The translations under genes and the position numbers were made by a program. The notes beneath the pieces are model-generated. The model searched no databases and had not been told where the DNA came from. It was given only the letters and a program-made list of their open reading frames with translations. From assembly GCA_002413075.1 (NCBI GenBank), contig DHWG01000211.1, positions 1 through 13,853 of the forward strand: a DNA stretch of 13,853 bases, in the 5' to 3' direction. Shown one piece after another: positions 6,523 to 13,853 of the stretch (position 1 is its first letter; each line of letters starts with the position of its first letter). The DNA comes from Desulfosporosinus sp. UBA5188 (GTDB lineage Bacteria > Bacillota > Desulfitobacteriia > Desulfitobacteriales > Desulfitobacteriaceae).

Positions 6523-7179
6523 ATGCCTCAAGAAAGCTATGATTTAAAACGCAGGGCAAGTGAACAATTAAAGGGCCAATGGCTTCAAGCAGGGATTGTG
6601 TGCTTCATTGCCTGGCTACTTACACTTGCGTTTACAGGCGGGAATGCCGTCCATTCCATGCAAACTGTATGGCAGAATGGGGAACTAATGAGTGTTCCCA
6701 ATACAACTTCCTCTAATGGCTTAGGTGGTTTATTGAGCTTCATATTGATGGGTCCTGTTACTCTCGGTGTCTCAGGCTATTTCCTTAAGTTAATCCGCAA
6801 GGAAGGACCGATTATTGAAGATATGTTTAAAGGTTTTAGATTTTTCATTAAAACCTTTGTGCTACATCTTCTTATAACGGTCTTTACAATTTTATGGACT
6901 TTGCTTCTGATCATACCAGGAATTATTGCCTCCTTCCGATATTCGATGGCCTACTACATTATGATGGATAACCCTGAACTAAGTGCCTTTGAAGCCTTAA
7001 GCGAAAGTAAACGTATGATGATTGGCTTTAAATTTCAACTGTTTTTGTTAAATTTTAGCTTTCTAGGTTGGTTCCTCTTAGGAGTCGTCACTCTAGGCAT
7101 AGCGTTTCTTTGGGTCAATCCTTACTACGAGACTGCAAAGGCAAATTTTTATCAAGACTTAAAGGAGCATTATAACTAG
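6523..7179 (+). CDS. DUF975 family integral membrane protein
   Basis: The 218-residue protein begins with a short basic cytoplasmic segment (SYDLKRRASEQLKGQW), then a first membrane helix (about 23-43), a polar outside loop, and further helices near 67-90, 108-132 and 168-195. The block IPGIIASFRYSMAYYIMMDN (about 144-163), followed by PELSAFEALSESKRMM, is characteristic of the DUF975 family of Firmicute membrane proteins, whose function is unknown. AAGGAG lies 8 bases before the ATG. It has its own terminator and seems monocistronic. The assignment to the family is by recognition of this motif. Confidence 0.82.
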   Translation: MPQESYDLKRRASEQLKGQWLQAGIVCFIAWLLTLAFTGGNAVHSMQTVWQNGELMSVPNTTSSNGLGGLLSFILMGPVTLGVSGYFLKLIRKEGPIIEDMFKGFRFFIKTFVLHLLITVFTILWTLLLIIPGIIASFRYSMAYYIMMDNPELSAFEALSESKRMMIGFKFQLFLLNFSFLGWFLLGVVTLGIAFLWVNPYYETAKANFYQDLKEHYN

Positions 7180-7220
7180 TTCTCTTCTGACCTTTCGCAG
7201 AACAATATCAGTTCTTTAAG

Positions 7221-7263
7221 AGACAAGATTCTGTAAGCATTATTGCTTCAGCCTTGTCTTTTC
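7221..7263 (+). terminator. Intrinsic terminator after the DUF975 gene
   Basis: AGACAAG (7221-7227) pairs with CTTGTCT (7253-7259), and inside it CTG-T-AAGCA pairs with TGCTT-CAG around a TTAT loop. T-rich sequence follows the stem. It lies 41 bases after the stop. Confidence 0.75.
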
Positions 7264-7372
7264 ATCTATGCTCCACGTTCGGATTGGTTTAATCTCTCAA
7301 TTGTCATCGGGATTAGACGTTCATACCCTTCAAGGTGTACTATAGAGGGTAACTATATTTGGAGTGATCATC

Positions 7373-8587
7373 ATGAGTTTTATTCAAAAAGGAACAAAGG
7401 CCTTCCTCAAAACCAATGCGGCCTTATTTTTTGGTGGCTTTAGCACGTTTGCAATCATGTACAGTACCCAACCCTTGTTACCGGAGTTTTCACGAGAATT
7501 CCACATTACGCCATCTGTGGCCAGTCTGTCCCTTTCAATGACAACCATCGCCTTAGCTGTCAGCATGTTATTTGTTGGCTCTCTGTCCGATGTAAAGGGA
7601 CGAAAAACCCTCATGATATTTTCTCTAATAGCGGCATCCCTGCTGGCAGTTCTTACCGCTTTTGTCCCCAACTTTCATGTTCTTCTAATCTTCCGCGTCC
7701 TTCAGGGAATTGTTCTAGCAGGTTTACCCGCTGTGGCAATGGCCTACCTCAGTGAAGAAATTGAATCCGCAAGCTTGGGCATCGCAATGGGACTCTACAT
7801 CAGCGGGAACTCAGTTGGTGGTATGAGTGGACGAATTATTATCGGAACGCTCACTGATGTCTTCAATTGGCGGGTGGCCCTGGGTAGCATCGGTGTTTTG
7901 AGTTTCCTAGCAAGTCTGCTATTTTGGTACTTGCTACCGGAATCGAAACACTTTGAACCGCGCCCATTTGAGGTCAGGAAATTGCTGAAATCCATGACTA
8001 ACCATCTTAAGAACCCCGTGTTATTGTGCTTATATGGCATCAGCTTCTTTTTAATGGGTAGTTTTGTCACACTTTTCAACTACATCGGCTATCAATTGCT
8101 TGCTCCCCCCTATTTGCTCAGTCAAACGATTGTGGGCTGGATTTTCGTGGTCTATATCGTAGGCACCTTTAGCTCGACTTGGATGGGCCGCTTCGCTGAC
8201 AAACATGGCCGTCGCAAAGTACTCTGGGTGGGTCTGCTCATCATGGCCTCCGGCGCAGGACTTACTTTAAGCACACCTTTAATCATCAAAATCATAGGTA
8301 TTGCAATTTTCACCTTTGGTTTTTTTGGCAGTCATTCCGTTGCCAGCAGTTGGGTTGGATACGAGGCCAATCATGACAAGGCACAGGCTTCGTCGCTCTA
8401 CCTTTTCTTCTACTATGCCGGTTCGAGCATTGGGGGAACCGCTGGAGGTACCTTATGGTCAGCGTTTGGCTGGGTTGGGGTCATCGGCGTAATCTTAGCT
8501 TTCTTGTTATTCGCTCTTTTTCTGTCCATTCGCTTGAACTCGCTTGCACCAGCTAGAGATCCCGATTTAGGAAAACTAGATCAATAA
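7373..8587 (+). CDS. MFS transporter, YnfM-like (12-helix efflux family)
   Basis: From ATG 7373 the protein has 404 residues of mostly hydrophobic sequence consistent with 12 membrane helices. The signature MFS motif A is clear after the second helix (GSLSDVKGRK, residues 69-78), and a second copy occurs in the C-terminal half (GRFADKHGRRK). The N-terminal segment with MYSTQPLLPEFSREF is typical of the YnfM-type subfamily of drug/sugar-efflux MFS proteins; the substrate cannot be predicted. GGAG (7361-7364) lies 8 bases before this ATG, whereas an in-frame GTG at 7364 overlaps that site and is unlikely to be used. It has no partner genes and converges on citrate synthase. Confidence 0.88.
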   Translation: MSFIQKGTKAFLKTNAALFFGGFSTFAIMYSTQPLLPEFSREFHITPSVASLSLSMTTIALAVSMLFVGSLSDVKGRKTLMIFSLIAASLLAVLTAFVPNFHVLLIFRVLQGIVLAGLPAVAMAYLSEEIESASLGIAMGLYISGNSVGGMSGRIIIGTLTDVFNWRVALGSIGVLSFLASLLFWYLLPESKHFEPRPFEVRKLLKSMTNHLKNPVLLCLYGISFFLMGSFVTLFNYIGYQLLAPPYLLSQTIVGWIFVVYIVGTFSSTWMGRFADKHGRRKVLWVGLLIMASGAGLTLSTPLIIKIIGIAIFTFGFFGSHSVASSWVGYEANHDKAQASSLYLFFYYAGSSIGGTAGGTLWSAFGWVGVIGVILAFLLFALFLSIRLNSLAPARDPDLGKLDQ

Positions 8588-8633
8588 TGGTGACAGCATG
8601 TCTATTCCTCTTTTGGGATCGGCCATCTAACAG

Positions 8634-8676
8634 AAAAAATCCACGATACAATTTAGTTGTATCATGGAATTTTTTT
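8634..8676. terminator. Bidirectional terminator between MFS and citrate synthase genes
   Basis: AAAAAATCCACGATACAA (8634-8651) pairs with the sequence starting at 8657 (TTGTATCATGGAATTTTTTT) around a 5-base loop, with one C/A mismatch. A- and T-tracts on the two sides let it serve both converging genes. Confidence 0.9.
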
Positions 8677-8719
8677 GTGTTTCTCAAGCCTAGTGCCTGT
8701 TAGGGAGACGCCTTATCTC

Positions 8720-10075
8720 TCAAGGTCTCTCGTTCATCGTCAAGTAATTCCGCCGAGGTGCCACACTCTTGTAGGCTGGCCTGATAATTTTTCCCTTGTT
8801 AACGATTTCTTCGATGCGATGAGCACTCCAGCCTACGATCCGAGAAATCGCAAAAATCGGCGTGAACATTTCCTCTGGAATATTGAGCATTCTGTAAACA
8901 AAGCCAGAATAGAAATCGACATTGGCACTAACGCCCTTATACATTTTACTGACCTTAGCAATAACCTGAGGCGCTAGTCTCTCGACTGTTTCGTAGAGTT
9001 TGAATTCATCTTCCAGTCCCTTTTCTCTTGCAAGTTGAGCGACATAATCCTTCAGAATAACCGCTCTGGGGTCAGAAATGGAGTAAACAGCATGACCAAT
9101 CCCATAAATCAAGCCAGTTCGGTCAAAGGCCTCTTTGGCAAGGACCTGGGTGAGGTAACGTTCTATCGCTTCTTCATCACTCCAATCCCTCAATGTGTCT
9201 TTAATATCCTCAAACATATGAACAACCTTAACGTTCGCCCCTCCATGCCTTGGACCTTTGAGCGCGCCTATGGCCGCTGCAATAACTGAGTAGGTATCTG
9301 TCCCCGTAGATGTTGCGACGTGGGTCATGAAGGATGAACTATTACCTCCGCCATGTTCTGCATGGAGCACAAGCGCTAAATCCAGCAAAGTCGCCTCAAG
9401 CTTTGTGTATTTGCTATCCGGTCTCAGCATGGAAAGAATATTCTCAGCAGTACTTAAATCCGCTCGCGGACTGTGAATATATAGGCTTTGATTTCCATGG
9501 TAATGTGAGAAAGCTTGGTAGCCATAAACCGCCAAAGACGGAAAACAGGCAACGAGCTTAATACATTGTTTTAAAACATTGGTCACGGAGGTATCATCTG
9601 GATTATCGTCGAAGGAGTACAACGCTAAAACACTTCTTGCTAGCGCATTCATGATATCTTTGCTGGGCGCATTTAGAATCATCTTGCGGGCGAATTCCTC
9701 TGGCAGGTTCTGATAAAGCGCCAGAAGTTGTTGGAAATCGTTTTGGGCGTTTTGATCCGGGAGTTGTCCAAAAAGCAGCAAATAAGCCGTCTCTTCAAAC
9801 CTATTACAATGCCCACCCGAAAAGCCTTTCACAAGATCATCGATATCGTAACCCCGATAAATTAATTGGCCAGGCCCAGGAATCCTTTTTCCTTCCGCCA
9901 TCATATAAGCTTGTATCTCACCAATTTCTGTTAAACCAACCAGCACACCTTTCCCGTCTAAATCACGGAGTCCACGTTTGACTTCATATTCACTATACAA
10001 TTCAGGCTTAATCAAGCTGCTTTCTTCTGTCATCTTGCTATATTCGTACAGTATATTGCTTTCAAACTGTTCCAT
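8720..10075 (-). CDS. Citrate synthase
   Basis: The enzyme condenses oxaloacetate and acetyl-CoA to citrate, entering the oxidative branch of the TCA cycle; a 2-methylcitrate synthase cannot be excluded. From ATG 10075 it has 451 residues. The catalytic triad known from the family is complete: H241 in HAEHGGGN, H328 in GIGHAVY (followed by SISDPR), and D387 in NVDFYSG. GPRHGGAN (H277) is also present. An N-terminal extension of about 40 residues precedes the core. I chose this start because GGGAGA lies 8 bases upstream; an ATG five codons earlier (10090) lacks a ribosome site. It begins only 23 bases after the ABC permease stop, so it is probably co-transcribed with the exporter. It ends close to the bidirectional terminator. 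Confidence 0.93.
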   Translation of the reverse strand: MEQFESNILYEYSKMTEESSLIKPELYSEYEVKRGLRDLDGKGVLVGLTEIGEIQAYMMAEGKRIPGPGQLIYRGYDIDDLVKGFSGGHCNRFEETAYLLLFGQLPDQNAQNDFQQLLALYQNLPEEFARKMILNAPSKDIMNALARSVLALYSFDDNPDDTSVTNVLKQCIKLVACFPSLAVYGYQAFSHYHGNQSLYIHSPRADLSTAENILSMLRPDSKYTKLEATLLDLALVLHAEHGGGNSSSFMTHVATSTGTDTYSVIAAAIGALKGPRHGGANVKVVHMFEDIKDTLRDWSDEEAIERYLTQVLAKEAFDRTGLIYGIGHAVYSISDPRAVILKDYVAQLAREKGLEDEFKLYETVERLAPQVIAKVSKMYKGVSANVDFYSGFVYRMLNIPEEMFTPIFAISRIVGWSAHRIEEIVNKGKIIRPAYKSVAPRRNYLTMNERP

Positions 10076-10098
10076 TTTGAAATCTCCCATCCAACAAA

Positions 10099-11367
10099 TT
10101 ACCGGCCTCTAACCAATCGAAGCATATCTCGCCAAGACACTTTTCCATACATAAGCACACCCACGCGATACATTCTACCCGCCATCCACATGAAGAGTAA
10201 AATTGTAACCACCAAATCAAGAATACCTAATAATACACCTATTGTCGAGACATCCGTCAAAATGAGGCGTGAAAATAAGACCATCGGTGTGAAAAACGGC
10301 ACGTAGGATAGCCATACGATCCACGGGTTATCTGGACTGTAGAGTGAAACCATTGCGACCATAAAGGCAGCAATAATTAGAAACGTCATCGGACCGACGG
10401 CCTGGTTTGTGTCTTCAGGTCGACTTACCATAGCGCCAATACCCGCATACATGGAAGCGTATAGTAAAAATCCGAGTATAAAAAATATCCCAAAATAGAT
10501 CAAATACAAGGGTTCAATGGTCGTAAGCTGTAAAGTCATCCCCGGTATTAGGGAGATCCCTTTTCCTTTTAAAGTTAAAAGTCCTAGACCCGTGCCAATC
10601 CAGATAAAATACTGAGTTAACCCCACGGCGCCTATACCCAGGATTTTAGCCGTCATCATTGAAGCCGGTTTAACCGTTGCGATCATCATTTCCATCACAC
10701 GACTACTTTTCTCTTCAACCACCCCATTAGCAACGGACATCCCATAGGCAATTAACGAGAAATACAGCATGAAAAGGAGGATATACACAAGCATCATATT
10801 TTGAGTCTGCTGTTCCTTAGAACTTGCTTTAAGGCCTTCGACCTGACTATCGAACGTCAAGGGCGTAAAAATAGTCGTCAGCTGAGTTTGAGAAAGTCCA
10901 CTGACTTTAATGCGTTGTTGTGTCGTCATTTGCTGTAAAACAGCCTCCACCTTCGCTGAATCGCCGCCAAGATTAATCTTCTTAGAATGCCAAACAACGC
11001 TATCGGGTGCGCCCGGTGGAGCGATTTCTAGAACGGCTGAAGTCGTATTATCCGCTAAAAGCTTCTCGATCAAATCCTTTTTCTGAACTGCCCAATCCGT
11101 AGAATTTGCGACAACGGATTGAAAAGAATATTGACGTTCACCGTTTGGAAGCTTCGTCTGAAGTTGTTCGTCCAAATAAGCGGTAACCTGACCGGTTTGC
11201 TCTAGAATGACTATTTGAGATTTATCGGCGGATTGAATCTTATCCATAATTGCTGGAGCAAAGGAAAGCACTAGAATAGCTAATAGCCCAACGATTGTTG
11301 AAACAACAAAGGTCTTATTGCGTACTCTCTCAACATATTCCCTCTGAATTAATACCAAAAGTTCCAT
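10099..11367 (-). CDS. ABC-2 type exporter permease (NatB/YhaP-like)
   Basis: The 422-residue membrane subunit works with the ATPase encoded just upstream. It has a first membrane helix near residues 22-41, a large outside domain (about 42-185), and five or six further helices (near 190-211, 236-258, 281-300, 322-345, 347-370 and 376-398). This layout is that of the ABC-2 family relatives of Bacillus NatB and YhaP, some of which export Na+; substrate here is unknown. Its ATG overlaps the ATPase stop by one base (TAATG), with GGGGGAAGG as ribosome site, implying coupled translation. Citrate synthase follows after 23 bases. Confidence 0.88.
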   Translation of the reverse strand: MELLVLIQREYVERVRNKTFVVSTIVGLLAILVLSFAPAIMDKIQSADKSQIVILEQTGQVTAYLDEQLQTKLPNGERQYSFQSVVANSTDWAVQKKDLIEKLLADNTTSAVLEIAPPGAPDSVVWHSKKINLGGDSAKVEAVLQQMTTQQRIKVSGLSQTQLTTIFTPLTFDSQVEGLKASSKEQQTQNMMLVYILLFMLYFSLIAYGMSVANGVVEEKSSRVMEMMIATVKPASMMTAKILGIGAVGLTQYFIWIGTGLGLLTLKGKGISLIPGMTLQLTTIEPLYLIYFGIFFILGFLLYASMYAGIGAMVSRPEDTNQAVGPMTFLIIAAFMVAMVSLYSPDNPWIVWLSYVPFFTPMVLFSRLILTDVSTIGVLLGILDLVVTILLFMWMAGRMYRVGVLMYGKVSWRDMLRLVRGR

Positions 11368-12299
11368 TAGACCTTCCCCCCAACTAAGGTAATAAACACT
11401 TCATTCAACGAAGGATCCCCTATCTCAAAGCGTTTGACCTGTCCGTTTTCTATCGCGCCCTGCAAAATGGCTTGCGGATCAACACCTTCTGGGAGATCAA
11501 ATTCCACTGCTTGGACGGCCTCAGTTACGCCATCTTCCAGTTTACTAAGGTTTAACTCCAGTTTTGCTAAATCAAGTGAGAAATATTTGAGGAAATCTAA
11601 CGAGCCAGTCATCCTTAAACGGATAATCTTGCGGCCAGTGCTACGTTTGATACTCCCCACTGAACCCTTAGCAATGAGTTTTCCTTGTTTAATAATACAA
11701 AGCGAGTCACATAGCTCTTCGATGTGATCCATACGATGACTAGAAAAAAGGATAGTCCGTCCTTCTTTGACTAGATCTCGAAAAGCGTTTTTTAGCAACT
11801 CCACATTCACTGGGTCTAGCCCCGAAAAGGGCTCATCTAAAATCATTAGTTCCGGTTGATGTAAGACAGCAATAATAAATTGAATCTTTTGCTGGTTTCC
11901 CTTTGATAGTTCATTGGCCTTTTTCTTAGCAAGTTCCCCTACTTGAAATCGTTCTGACCAATAGGCAATTCTTTTGTTCGCCTCGGCTTTTGATAGTCCC
12001 CGTAAGCGAGCAAAAAAGCTCATTTGATCACCCACCACCATTTTTGGATATAAGCCCCGTTCCTCCGGAAGATAACCGAAGGAGCGTGCCGTTGCCAGAC
12101 TAACTATCTTGTCTTCCCACATGACTTGTCCACTATCCGGTCTAATTATATCTAGAATCATCCGCATCGTCGTGGTTTTTCCTGCACCATTTGGTCCTAG
12201 GAACCCAAAGACCTCCCCTTTAGGTATACAAAGGTCTAGATCTTCAATCACACGCTTAGCCCCAAAGGACTTATTCACTGAAATTAATTTTAATGACAT
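11367..12299 (-). CDS. ABC exporter ATP-binding protein (NatA/YhaQ-like)
   Basis: The 310-residue cytoplasmic ATPase has all the expected motifs: Walker A GPNGAGKTT (35-43), signature LSKGNQ (131-136), Walker B LMILDE (151-156), D-loop GLD (160-162) and switch His (H188 in SSHRMD). The Q-loop region reads GYLPEERGLYPKM (75-87), a form seen in the NatA/YhaQ group. The C-terminal 90 residues are an extra domain (DUF4162-like) found in the same group. It powers the ABC-2 permease encoded next. The ribosome site GGAGAGGAG sits about 12 bases before the ATG, a little long. A 36-codon open frame ends inside its start region (see separate entry). Confidence 0.9.
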   Translation of the reverse strand: MSLKLISVNKSFGAKRVIEDLDLCIPKGEVFGFLGPNGAGKTTTMRMILDIIRPDSGQVMWEDKIVSLATARSFGYLPEERGLYPKMVVGDQMSFFARLRGLSKAEANKRIAYWSERFQVGELAKKKANELSKGNQQKIQFIIAVLHQPELMILDEPFSGLDPVNVELLKNAFRDLVKEGRTILFSSHRMDHIEELCDSLCIIKQGKLIAKGSVGSIKRSTGRKIIRLRMTGSLDFLKYFSLDLAKLELNLSKLEDGVTEAVQAVEFDLPEGVDPQAILQGAIENGQVKRFEIGDPSLNEVFITLVGGKV

Positions 12300-12400
12300 G
12301 TTATTACTAATCTCCTCTCCTGGCCAACCAAAAAAGCAGGCGTATAAGTGACAGTTAGTCCCCTCACTAATTTAGGCCTATATGCCATATTCTCCACCAT
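12290..12400 (-). CDS. Possible 36-residue small ORF overlapping the ABC ATPase start
   Basis: On the minus strand an ATG at 12400 opens a frame beginning MVENMAYRPKLVRG and ending at TAA 12290-12292, 10 bases inside the ATPase gene. AAGGAA lies about 8-9 bases upstream, within a perfect 12-bp palindrome AAGGAATTCCTT (12403-12414). The overlap could couple its translation to the ATPase. It has no recognised homologue, and a frame this short may be chance. Confidence 0.25.
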   Translation of the reverse strand: MVENMAYRPKLVRGLTVTYTPAFLVGQERRLVITCH

Positions 12401-12492
12401 GAAAGGAATTCCTTCAGGCATACTTTGTGAAGATTACATATTCGAGCATAAAAATCCTATTCCTACAAATAATGCTTTATGGTATGGTTCTT

Positions 12493-12546
12493 TACGTAAA
12501 CAAAGGCTGGAAGTGTAAATAAATACTTCCAGCCTTTGTTTACGTA
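12493..12546. terminator. Perfect 22-bp-arm hairpin, terminator of truA
   Basis: The arms 12493-12514 and 12525-12546 are perfect reverse complements around a 10-base A/T loop. The outer part is A/T-rich (TACGTAAACAAA / TTTGTTTACGTA) and the inner core is GGCTGGAAGT / ACTTCCAGCC, so a GC-rich stem followed by TTTGTTT exists in both directions. It begins 2 bases after the truA stop. Confidence 0.8.
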
Positions 12547-12548
12547 TC

Positions 12549-13286
12549 CTAATATTGAACGTCTCTTAAGAATAGGCCCTTTGCTCGGGCTAAGGGTCCA
12601 GCTTCCCATCGTTTCTTTTCATGGAGTATTTTTTCAACATCTCCCGGTTTAAGATGGCCATTACCGACTTCAATCAGTGTTCCAACCATGACTCTAACCA
12701 TATTCCATAAGAAGCCGTTTCCATTGAATTCCATTTCTATAATCCCATCTTTTTCATGGATGTTTATATAATTAATCGTTCTAACAGTCGGTTTGGAACT
12801 ATTTCTTGAGTTCGTAAAACTCTGGAAATCATGGTTTCCGATGAGTGCCTCAGCGGCCTTACTCATGTCGCTCAGATTGAGTTTCTCAGCTAGGTGATAC
12901 GCATATTTTCTATTAAAAACATTTCTGAATTTGTGGGTGTTTATCCTATAGACATAGGTTTTTGACAACACATTATATCGAGCATGAAATCTCTCAGCGA
13001 CCTCTTCAATCGCTTTCGTGACGATATCTTCAGGTAAATACTCATATAAATACTCCAACATAGCGTCTGTGCTAAAAGAGCATTCCGTATGGAAATTTGC
13101 AATGTAATTTTCAGCATGTACCCCTGCGTCTGTTCTTCCACAACCCACAAGCTGAATATCTTTCCCCGCCATTTTAGAGAGCACCGCTTCTATTTTACCT
13201 TGAATGGTTAAATCATTTTCTTTTTGTTTTTGCCATCCTTTATATCTAGAGCCATCATATTGGATTGTCATTTTTAGATTTCGCAA
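12549..13286 (-). CDS. truA: tRNA pseudouridine(38-40) synthase TruA
   Basis: TruA converts uridines 38-40 in the tRNA anticodon stem-loop to pseudouridine. The 245-residue protein has the normal family length. The N-terminus reads LKMTIQYDGSRYKGWQ, and the catalytic Asp is D53 in GCGRTDAGVHA. GNGFLWNMVRVMVGTL near the C-terminus is also a family block. The start used is TTG at 13284-13286, because the family N-terminus (MRN-K) matches and a GGGCGG sequence lies 7 bases upstream; ATG five codons later has no ribosome site. It stands alone, not beside ribosomal protein or ECF transporter genes where Firmicute truA often lies, so it may be a second copy (inference). Confidence 0.94.
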   Translation of the reverse strand: MRNLKMTIQYDGSRYKGWQKQKENDLTIQGKIEAVLSKMAGKDIQLVGCGRTDAGVHAENYIANFHTECSFSTDAMLEYLYEYLPEDIVTKAIEEVAERFHARYNVLSKTYVYRINTHKFRNVFNRKYAYHLAEKLNLSDMSKAAEALIGNHDFQSFTNSRNSSKPTVRTINYINIHEKDGIIEMEFNGNGFLWNMVRVMVGTLIEVGNGHLKPGDVEKILHEKKRWEAGPLARAKGLFLRDVQY

Positions 13287-13330
13287 TTAATTTCCGCCCG
13301 CCTTTAATTATTTTCAGAGTCCATTTTGTA

Positions 13331-13353
13331 GGGTTTAATAATAGACTAAAACC
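13331..13353. repeat. Small inverted repeat in the truA leader
   Basis: GGGTTT (13331-13336) and AAACCC (13348-13353) are perfect inverted repeats separated by 11 bases, lying between the candidate truA promoter and its start. No U-tract follows, so it is not a typical attenuator. It may be a weak leader hairpin or chance. Confidence 0.3.
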
Positions 13354-13366
13354 CAACCCCAATTTA

Positions 13367-13388
13367 TAGTATACATGTCAGTATACTA
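13367..13388. promoter_or_regulatory. Operator-like dyad upstream of truA
   Basis: TAGTATAC (13367-13374) and GTATACTA (13381-13388) are perfect 8-bp inverted repeats with a 6-base spacer (ATGTCA). This geometry is usual for dimeric repressors. On the minus strand it includes TATACT (13368-13373), a good -10 for truA, but no convincing -35 is seen. The binding protein is unknown. Confidence 0.5.
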
Positions 13389-13447
13389 CAATAATTATCG
13401 CAAGGGTATCTTAATGAGCCTGAATGACCAACTCGGTGTCAATAACA

Positions 13448-13481
13448 AAGAGGGCTCACCCACTTATGGGTTCGCCCTCTT
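13448..13481 (-). terminator. Terminator of the cytochrome c gene
   Basis: AAGAGGGC (13448-13455) pairs with GCCCTCTT (13474-13481), with an inner ACCC/GGGT stem, a two-base internal mismatch and an ACTTAT loop. On the minus strand it lies 13 bases after the cytochrome stop and is followed by TTTGTTATTG. Confidence 0.8.
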
Positions 13482-13494
13482 AGGTTCTGTTCAC

Positions 13495-13853
13495 TTATTT
13501 TGCAAGTTTTGGAAGAGCCTTTTTGACCATATCTACGGTCGCTTGAGTTTTAATTTCAACTGGTTTAGTGGCAGGATCATCGCCAAAGCTTTCATACGGC
13601 ATAACGCCGAAGCTATGATCAGCGGTGATATGACCATTTGCATCCGTTGTATTTTTCCACATGATTTTAGCAGGGTCATATTTCTTGTCTGCATGACAAG
13701 TAAGACAAATGTCTGCTGGGTTGTCTTTCTTGAGCAATGCACCCGTTGCATTAGCTTTATGCACACCATGACAGGTCAAGCAACCATTAAGTTGTCCGCG
13801 TGATGCATGTTTACTTGAGAAATAGTCACGTGTACCATGGTGGTTATCTGCAA
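13495..13853 (-). CDS. Multiheme c-type cytochrome, C-terminal part (gene runs off the window)
   Basis: The 3' end of a gene is present, giving 119 residues before the TAA at 13495-13497; the 5' end lies beyond 13853. Two CxxCH haem sites are visible (GCLTCHG and ICLTCHA), 26 residues apart from first Cys to first Cys, with many extra His residues (NHHG, SSKHASRG, GVHKA, GHITADHSFG) that could be second axial ligands. This is the pattern of multiheme cytochromes of the c3/doubled-CxxCH type, which carry electrons outside the membrane. The tail after the last haem site is basic, ends VKKALPKLAK, and contains no membrane anchor. ATG-like internal codons in this frame should not be taken as the start, because the reading continues with haem-protein-like sequence to the window edge. 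A terminator follows. Confidence 0.88.
   Translation of the reverse strand, partial: ADNHHGTRDYFSSKHASRGQLNGCLTCHGVHKANATGALLKKDNPADICLTCHADKKYDPAKIMWKNTTDANGHITADHSFGVMPYESFGDDPATKPVEIKTQATVDMVKKALPKLAK

Noticed and set aside
7325..7350. ACCCT/AGGGT inverted repeat as a MerR-type operator ahead of the MFS gene
   Set aside because: The arms are only 5 bp, the inner bases are not symmetric, and the dyad is not centred between a credible 19-bp-spaced -35/-10 pair.
7243..7443. 66-codon open frame before the MFS gene
   Set aside because: It starts inside the terminator hairpin and overlaps the MFS gene, with no ribosome site.
13375..13803. 142-codon plus-strand open frame near the right edge
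   Set aside because: It runs antisense through the cytochrome haem sites and across the terminator and dyad; its Cys-rich look comes from the complement of haem-binding codons.

Overview
The window looks like chromosome from a low-to-mid G+C, Gram-positive-type anaerobe. The sequence shows GGAGG-like ribosome sites before most genes, frequent GTG/TTG starts, strong intrinsic terminators, a lipoprotein signal peptide, and the C-terminal part of a multiheme c-type cytochrome. Together these suggest a respiring clostridial lineage such as the Desulfosporosinus/Desulfitobacterium group. That placement is inference; no rRNA or marker gene is present to confirm it. No tRNA, rRNA, CRISPR array, IS element or integrase was seen.

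Region 1 (1-5428) is the most distinctive part. An AT-rich upstream region carries candidate leftward promoters for a gene outside the window. It is followed by a tightly packed four-gene rightward unit that ends in a strong terminator. The genes encode a stand-alone receiver domain with Glu in place of the phospho-acceptor Asp, a membrane-anchored HEAT-repeat protein, a processive family-2 glycosyltransferase of the PgaC/IcaA/hyaluronan-synthase type, and a surface lipoprotein with a clan GH-A-like glycosidase barrel plus a CBM9/DOMON-like domain. I read this as a synthase-dependent exopolysaccharide module: the glycosyltransferase makes and exports a polymer, the lipoprotein trims or binds it outside, and the receiver and HEAT proteins act as regulators or scaffolds. 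This exact combination does not match a named system I recognise, so it is the best candidate for something undescribed. A G7 tract at the HEAT/glycosyltransferase junction could fuse the two proteins if it slips by one base.

Region 2 (5429-8590) holds assorted single genes: a 70-residue hydrophobic protein with three histidines (-), a small soluble HEAT-repeat protein (-), a DUF975 membrane protein (+), and a YnfM-like MFS transporter (+). Terminators separate most of them.

Region 3 (8591-12492) is a leftward cluster: an ABC exporter ATPase and its ABC-2 permease of the NatA/NatB (YhaQ/YhaP) type joined by TAATG, then citrate synthase 23 bp downstream, probably one transcript. It converges on the MFS gene at a shared bidirectional terminator.

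Region 4 (12493-13853) holds a solitary truA (-) with a perfect 22-bp-arm hairpin at its 3' end and a TAGTATAC-N6-GTATACTA dyad upstream. The 3' end of a multiheme cytochrome c gene (-) then runs off the right edge.
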